DNA of 64,000 nt, from NCBI RefSeq assembly GCF_019711595.1, contig NZ_JAIGNR010000001.1, positions 1,116,001 through 1,180,000 of the forward strand. Reading direction: 5' to 3'. Of the stretch, positions 59,343 through 64,000 are shown piece after piece; position 1 is the stretch's first letter; each line of letters opens with the position of its first letter. This DNA is from Qipengyuania sphaerica. Lineage in GTDB: Bacteria > Pseudomonadota > Alphaproteobacteria > Sphingomonadales > Sphingomonadaceae. The notes below the pieces were generated by a model. The model was not told the DNA's origin. It saw nothing but the letters and a program-made list of their open reading frames with translations, and did no database searches. Position numbers and translations under genes: made by a program.

Positions 59343-60737
59343 ATGAGTTCCCCCCAAATCGTCTGGCTGCGGCGCGACCTGCGCATGGCCGACCAGCCCG
59401 CCCTCCATGCCGCCGCGCAAGCCGGCCCCGTCATCCCCGTCTATGTCCTCGACGACGAGCGGGCGGGCGACCACGCCTATGGCGGCGCGTCGAAGGTGTG
59501 GCTGCATTATTCGCTGGAGAGCCTTGGCAAGAGTTTCGGCAGCCGCCGCTCGCAGATCGTGCTGCGCAAGGGCGATGCGCCGCAGGTGTTGGCCGCGATC
59601 GCCGACGAGGTGGGCGCGGGGTGTATCCATGCCATCCGCCACTACGAGCCGTGGTGGAAGGAGGCGGAGGACGAGCTTCGCGATGCGCTGGGCGAGGACA
59701 GGCATCTGTGTCTCTACGACGGCAATTACCTGCTGCCGCCGGGTTCGGTGACGACCGGCTCTGGCGATCCTTACAAGATCTACACGCCGTTTTCGAAGTC
59801 GATGCTCGAATGCATGCCGCCGCGCGATGTGCTGGGCGAGCCGGAAACGATTTCCTCGCCCGATACATGGCCCGATAGCGACAAGCTCGAGGACTGGGAC
59901 CTGCTGCCCACCAAGCCCGACTGGGCGGGGGGTATCCGCGAATTCTGGGAGTTCGGCGAGGCTGCCGCGCACGAACGGCTCGACTGGTGGGCGGATGAGG
60001 TCGCTAATTACGACGAGGGCCGCAATCTTCCCTCGAAGGACATCACCTCGCGCCTTTCGCCGCACCTCCACTGGGGCGAGATCAGTCCCGCGCAGGTCTG
60101 GCACAAATTGAAGGACAAGCGCTCGGACGGGTGGAAGACCTTCGCGAAGGAAGTGATCTGGCGCGACTATGCGCAGAACGTGATCGACCAGTTCCCCGAT
60201 TACCCGCGCGACAGCTACCGCGACTATGACGAGCGCACCTTGTGGCGGAACCCCAATGCGGGCCACCTGATCGAGGAGGACCTCGAATGCTGGCAGCGCG
60301 GGATGACCGGCTATCCCATCGTCGATGCCGGGATGCGACAGCTGTGGCAGACGGGCTGGATTCACAACCGCGTGCGAATGATTTGCGCCAGCTTCCTCGT
60401 AAAGCACCTGCTGATCAACTGGCGGCACGGCGAGCAATGGTACTGGGACTGCCTCGTCGATGCCGATTACGGCAATAACGGCGTCAACTGGCAGTGGATT
60501 TCGGGCACCGGCGTCGACAGCAACATGTTCAGCCGCATCATGGCCCCGCTCAGCCAGAGCGAGAAGTTCGATGCTGCGGACTACATCCGCGAATATGTGC
60601 CGGAGTTGGCCGATCTGGGCGACGATTGCATCCACGACCCGCCTGACGACAAGCGCGGCGACTATCCGGTGAAGATGATCGGCCACAAGGAGGCCCGCGA
60701 AAGGGCGCTCGAGGCTTACCAGGCAAGCAAGACGTAG
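59343..60737 (+). CDS. phrB: deoxyribodipyrimidine photolyase (cryptochrome/photolyase family)
   Basis: Light-driven repair enzyme of 464 residues. The antenna domain begins IVWLRRDLRMADQPALHAA; the FAD domain has TGYPIVDAGMRQLW, TGWIHNRVRM, SFLVKHLLINWRHGE and DADYGNNGVNWQWISGTG. The start at 59343 gives the usual N-terminus. A cyclopropane fatty acid synthase-type gene follows 41 bp later on the same strand. Confidence 0.94.
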   Translation: MSSPQIVWLRRDLRMADQPALHAAAQAGPVIPVYVLDDERAGDHAYGGASKVWLHYSLESLGKSFGSRRSQIVLRKGDAPQVLAAIADEVGAGCIHAIRHYEPWWKEAEDELRDALGEDRHLCLYDGNYLLPPGSVTTGSGDPYKIYTPFSKSMLECMPPRDVLGEPETISSPDTWPDSDKLEDWDLLPTKPDWAGGIREFWEFGEAAAHERLDWWADEVANYDEGRNLPSKDITSRLSPHLHWGEISPAQVWHKLKDKRSDGWKTFAKEVIWRDYAQNVIDQFPDYPRDSYRDYDERTLWRNPNAGHLIEEDLECWQRGMTGYPIVDAGMRQLWQTGWIHNRVRMICASFLVKHLLINWRHGEQWYWDCLVDADYGNNGVNWQWISGTGVDSNMFSRIMAPLSQSEKFDAADYIREYVPELADLGDDCIHDPPDDKRGDYPVKMIGHKEARERALEAYQASKT

Positions 60738-60778
60738 CGGACTTGTCGTCCCACGCGCGGCGCGGCATAGCGCGCTCG

Positions 60779-62023
60779 ATGGATATGCAGACCAGCCAGC
60801 GTGGACGCGATTTGCTCGAGGGTGCGAAGCCTTTTGCGAGGCGGCCGGGTTTGTTCGCAAGATTTGTCGCCCCGGGTGTCGAAAAGATGCTCGGGCGGAT
60901 CGACGAGGCGCTGGTCAGCGGCACGATCCATGGCACGCTGCCCGACGGGTCGCCGCGCATTCTCGGTGGCCGCGCACCCGGCTTCGAGGTCCGTTTCGAA
61001 TTGCGCAGTTACAAGGCGCTGGTACGCATCGCGACCAATGGGTCGGTGGGCCTCTACCAGGCGTGGGAAGCGGGCGAGTGGTGGAGCCCGGATCCCATCC
61101 CCCTGTTTGCGCTGTTCATGCAGCATGCCGAACGCCTCGGCGACACGGCCCGCGCTAAGGGGCCGTTCCGCCACGCGCTGAAGCTGGCGCACCTCGTCAA
61201 CCGCAACACGCATGAAGGCGCGCAGAAGAACATTTCCGCGCACTACGACCTCGGCAACGACTTCTACGCCGCATGGCTCGACCCGACGATGAGCTATTCC
61301 TCGGCGCTGGCTGTCGCGGAAGGTCCGCTCGAGGCGGCGCAGAAGCACAAGTGGGCCGCGCTGCACAAGCGTGTAGGCAATGCCGACAAGGTCCTCGAAA
61401 TCGGCTGCGGATGGGGCGCGCTCGCGAACTATTTCCAGCGCGAGGGCAGCCATGTCACCGCTATCAGCCTGTCGGACGAACAACTGGCATGGGCGAGGGC
61501 GCATCACTCGGCCGAGATCGACTTCCGCAAGCAGGATTACCGCGACACCTCCGGCAGCTACGATGCGATCGTCAGCGTCGAGATGGTCGAGGCACTGGGC
61601 CGCGAATACTGGCCGACCTACATGGACTGCATCGCGCGCAACCTGAAACCGGGCGGGCGCGCGGCAATCCAGTACATCTCGATGCGCGACGAGTTGTTCG
61701 ACGATTATGCGAAGAGCGCCGATTTCATCCAGGCCTACATTTTCCCTGGCGGCCTGCTGATCCGCACGAGCGAATTCCGCCGTCTCGCCGAAGAACGCGG
61801 CTTATCTTGGCAGGACCAGTCCGATTTCGGCCTCGACTATGCCGAAACGCTGCGCATCTGGCGCGAGAATTTCGACCGCGCGGTAGAGGAAGGTAACCTG
61901 CCGCCCGGCTTCGACCCGCAGTTCTGCGATCTGTGGCGCTATTATCTGATGTATTGCGAAGGCGGCTTCCGCGGCGGCGGGATCGATGTCCACCAGGTCA
62001 CGCTGGTGAAAGAGGGAGATTGA
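60779..62023 (+). CDS. cyclopropane-fatty-acyl-phospholipid synthase family methyltransferase
   Basis: A 414-residue SAM-dependent enzyme that modifies unsaturated membrane lipids. It has the family NISAHYDLGNDFY near residue 153, LDPTMSYSSALA, SAM motif VLEIGCGWGALA near 206, and the downstream VSVEMVEALGREYWPTY and QAYIFPGGLLI. The start at 60779 is the first of two nearby ATGs. A serine-hydrolase lipoprotein gene follows by 2 bp. Confidence 0.92.
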   Translation: MDMQTSQRGRDLLEGAKPFARRPGLFARFVAPGVEKMLGRIDEALVSGTIHGTLPDGSPRILGGRAPGFEVRFELRSYKALVRIATNGSVGLYQAWEAGEWWSPDPIPLFALFMQHAERLGDTARAKGPFRHALKLAHLVNRNTHEGAQKNISAHYDLGNDFYAAWLDPTMSYSSALAVAEGPLEAAQKHKWAALHKRVGNADKVLEIGCGWGALANYFQREGSHVTAISLSDEQLAWARAHHSAEIDFRKQDYRDTSGSYDAIVSVEMVEALGREYWPTYMDCIARNLKPGGRAAIQYISMRDELFDDYAKSADFIQAYIFPGGLLIRTSEFRRLAEERGLSWQDQSDFGLDYAETLRIWRENFDRAVEEGNLPPGFDPQFCDLWRYYLMYCEGGFRGGGIDVHQVTLVKEGD

Positions 62024-62025
62024 GG

Positions 62026-63246
62026 ATGAAGAGGCTGCTGGTATCCGGACTGGCCCTGGCGATTGCAGGCTGCGTGAACCTGGTGGAGGCACCCGAGGCA
62101 GCGGTCGCACCCCCGGCAGTCACCCAGTCGATGCCTCCGCAGATGGCGAGCCTCGATCCGGCCGACTCGGTTCTGTTCTGGAGCGATGAACGCAGGTCCG
62201 CCGCCTTCCGCAGTATGGAAACCATGTTTCCCGGCCTCGAAGTAGCGCCCGCCAATACTCCGCGCGAGCTGCCGAAGGGCGAGGCCTACGGCGGCGAACT
62301 CATCCAGGGCCTTTACGGCTATCTCACCCAGCTCGATGCGACGGGGATCATGATCCTTGAAGACGGGAAGGTTCGCTTCGAAGCCTACGCCGACGGCTTC
62401 GGCCCGTCGCAGCGCTGGACCAGTTTTTCGGTCGCTAAGAGCTTCACTTCGACTCTGCTGGGCGCTGCCATCGCCGACGGCTCTATCGCCAGCATCGACA
62501 CGCCCGTCGTCGCGATCATCCCGGAACTCGCCGGAACCGCCTATGACGGTGTCACTGTGGGGCAGGTCGCCACGATGACGTCCGGCGTGCGCTGGAACGA
62601 GGATTACACCGATCCCGACAGCGACGTCGCCAAGATGCTGGCGATCGATCCGGTCGAGGGAGAATCGCAGGTCGTCACCTATGCGCGCACGCTCGAACGG
62701 GAAGCGCCGGCGGGCGAGAAGTGGGTCTACAAGACGCTGGAGACCAACCTGCTCGGCCTGATAGTCGAGCGGGCGACGGGTGAAACGCTGGCGAACTACG
62801 CAGCGCGCAAGATCGTGGAGCCGGCCGGGTTCGAGGGCAGGCTGTTCTGGATGCAGGACCTGTCAGGGGGCAATATCGGCGGCTGCTGCCTCTCGCTGCG
62901 CCTTGCGGATTACGCGCGCTTCGGACAATTCGTGCTCGAAGGCGGCGAGGGCGTGGTGCCTGCCAGCTGGTTCACGACAGCCGGCGCGCCGCTGGTTGCC
63001 TTCGACGGCGATTACAAAGGTTTCGGATATGGCTACCAGTGGTGGACCTATCCCGAGGGCAATTTCGGTGCGCAGGGCATCTTCGGCCAGTCGATCACCA
63101 TCGTTCCGGAATACGACATGGTGGTCGCGATCACGGGCAACTGGCCGACCGCGACGAGCAGCGAACGGCGGGCGACCGCGCAGCAGATGATCAAATTGCT
63201 GACGACGAGCCTGTGGCGCCGCGAGATGGGCGCAGGCAACGAATAG
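62026..63246 (+). CDS. serine hydrolase lipoprotein, beta-lactamase (class C/AmpC-like) fold
   Basis: A 406-residue exported protein with lipobox Cys16 (LAIAGC) and an Ala/Pro-rich linker. The catalytic S-x-x-K is S135-VA-K138 (FSVAKSF), followed by a Tyr-containing KWVYKTLETNLLG and a C-terminal FGYGYQWW segment typical of the beta-lactamase/6-aminohexanoate-dimer hydrolase family. A GAGGGAG ribosome site precedes the start just after the cfa stop. True beta-lactamase activity is uncertain. Confidence 0.85.
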   Translation: MKRLLVSGLALAIAGCVNLVEAPEAAVAPPAVTQSMPPQMASLDPADSVLFWSDERRSAAFRSMETMFPGLEVAPANTPRELPKGEAYGGELIQGLYGYLTQLDATGIMILEDGKVRFEAYADGFGPSQRWTSFSVAKSFTSTLLGAAIADGSIASIDTPVVAIIPELAGTAYDGVTVGQVATMTSGVRWNEDYTDPDSDVAKMLAIDPVEGESQVVTYARTLEREAPAGEKWVYKTLETNLLGLIVERATGETLANYAARKIVEPAGFEGRLFWMQDLSGGNIGGCCLSLRLADYARFGQFVLEGGEGVVPASWFTTAGAPLVAFDGDYKGFGYGYQWWTYPEGNFGAQGIFGQSITIVPEYDMVVAITGNWPTATSSERRATAQQMIKLLTTSLWRREMGAGNE

Positions 63247-63390
63247 GCTGAAAGCCAAGCCTCAAACGAGTGGTGGCCGAGGCTCGAAAGCGCACGGCCA
63301 CCGACGACGAGCCATCCGGACAAGGTTCAGGCCAGGCCCATCAGGCCGCCGCCAAAGCTGTCGGTGTCGTCGCCTTTCTCGCGAGATTTC

Positions 63391-63738
63391 TCAGTAAGGG
63401 CGGTAAGCGCCCTGGCCGCTGTAGCGGGCGAGGATGTTGTCGTGCACGATCGGCGAAAGCAGTTCGCTAAACGCACAGCCGACCATGCAGTTTTCCCACC
63501 ACACGACCTGCGCCTGAAGCGATTCGAGGCCCGGCAGCGTCAGCCAGCACATCTGGCCTTCGTGCATGCGGTTGATCGCAGCGGCCGAGAAGCCCGAAAT
63601 GGAGAGGTCATGCACCACGGTCTGGAATGCACGGCCGCCGCTTGCACGCAGCTGGCCGGGAATGGTGATCTTGGTACGCGGCGCGCACCGATCTTCCTGC
63701 GCGACCATCGTGTAGCGATCTTGCGTCTGATAAGTCAT
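63391..63738 (-). CDS. single-domain PilZ protein
   Basis: A 115-residue protein that is almost entirely a PilZ domain: an Arg-rich start (EDRCAPRTKI), then VVHDLSISGFSAAAI with the D/NxSxxG c-di-GMP motif near residue 43. It probably binds cyclic-di-GMP, the same ligand handled by the tandem GGDEF/EAL proteins in this window. It is convergent with the serine-hydrolase gene; between them is a 7-bp inverted repeat (63273-63279 with 63295-63301) that could be a weak terminator. Confidence 0.85.
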   Translation of the reverse strand: MTYQTQDRYTMVAQEDRCAPRTKITIPGQLRASGGRAFQTVVHDLSISGFSAAAINRMHEGQMCWLTLPGLESLQAQVVWWENCMVGCAFSELLSPIVHDNILARYSGQGAYRPY

Positions 63739-63853
63739 AGGCGATCCCTTGCCCTGAGTTCGAGTACCGACATCCCGCGAGCTCGGAGAAAAACGCGCGC
63801 GATATTTATAGGAGTGTCGCCGAACGATCTTAAGGAAAGGTGAGGCCGGAGGG

Positions 63854-64000
63854 TTAACGCGCCTCGTCGACCCGCTCTCGGTGGCCGGTGGGGAAGTCGT
63901 TAACCAGAAGCTCTACGATCCGGGTCGCCACATCCTCGGGCGGCTTTACCGTTGCGGGGTCTTCGCCGGGGTAGGCCTTGGCGCGCATCGCGGTGCGGGT
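63854..64000 (-). CDS. SDR-like protein, C-terminal fragment
   Basis: The last 48 codons of a minus-strand gene that continues beyond the window. The peptide contains TRTAMRAKAYPGEDPATVK and PPEDVATRIVELLVND, the usual C-terminal segment of short-chain dehydrogenases of the YciK/FabG-like type. Only the end of the protein is seen, so substrate cannot be suggested. It stops 116 bp upstream of the PilZ gene start. Confidence 0.65.
   Translation of the reverse strand, partial: TRTAMRAKAYPGEDPATVKPPEDVATRIVELLVNDFPTGHRERVDEAR

Overview
The window reads as one contiguous chromosomal segment of a GC-rich alphaproteobacterium, most likely Sphingomonadales and probably the Erythrobacter/Qipengyuania/Altererythrobacter group. 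This is inferred from gene content, not from a marker search: a sdhCDA block without an adjacent sdhB, bamD followed by recN and ligA, a YdcH/DUF465 small protein, class II-like PHA synthase with a PHA depolymerase-like partner, a ferredoxin-dependent 2-oxoacid oxidoreductase in an otherwise aerobic gene set, and a class B3-type metallo-beta-lactamase. No rRNA, tRNA, CRISPR array, transposase or integrase was seen.

Layout. 1-5.1 kb holds a Mur ligase divergent from an LD-carboxypeptidase (peptidoglycan recycling), then fabD-fabG and dnaN. 5.1-13.6 kb is a DUF2855 protein convergent with a minus-strand run: ferredoxin-NADP reductase, PHA synthase, PHA depolymerase-like hydrolase, D-aminoacylase-like amidohydrolase, a small membrane protein and an MDR oxidoreductase. 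13.7-18.3 kb carries two tandem PAS-GGDEF-EAL-PilZ proteins, the first with an intact EAL site and the second with a degraded one; lepA follows. 20.2-23.2 kb is an AT-rich accessory cassette: a ParB-like protein, an unknown protein that may be nuclease-like, and a D12-class adenine DNA methyltransferase. It is followed by a terminase-small-subunit-like HTH gene and a hairpin-rich 0.3 kb stretch. 24.4-27.9 kb holds the whole glutamate-to-proline pathway (proA and proC on minus, proB on plus) around an AT-rich intergenic region; proC lacks a conventional start codon.

28-40 kb is mostly housekeeping: DUF465, nhaA-terC, bamD, recN, a lipoprotein, ligA, a class A beta-lactamase-fold protein, and a minus-strand run of SDR, B3 metallo-beta-lactamase, prmA and DUF2459. 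40.3-44.9 kb has sdhCDA, a membrane protein, a metallopeptidase-like lipoprotein and a periplasmic cyclophilin. 45.1-48.1 kb has a BlaI-type repressor with an M56 peptidase that carries a coiled-coil tail in place of a penicillin sensor, then a strong bidirectional terminator and a YpfJ-type zinc protein. 48.2-54.4 kb holds bdhA, a CPBP protease, guaB, an RsmB-like methyltransferase, a TPR protein, rppH and an esterase. 54.6-63.7 kb holds korA-korB, a DUF457 membrane protein, a PAP2 phosphatase, photolyase, a cyclopropane fatty acid synthase-type enzyme, a serine-hydrolase lipoprotein and a single-domain PilZ protein. The window ends in the C-terminus of an SDR.

Themes: envelope and beta-lactam biology, c-di-GMP signalling, polyhydroxybutyrate/alkanoate turnover (phaC, phaZ, bdhA), ferredoxin redox metabolism (korAB with a ferredoxin reductase), and very tight gene packing in which convergent genes repeatedly share or abut their stop codons. 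The best candidate for an undescribed system is the AT-rich ParB-like/unknown/methyltransferase cassette at 20187-23164.
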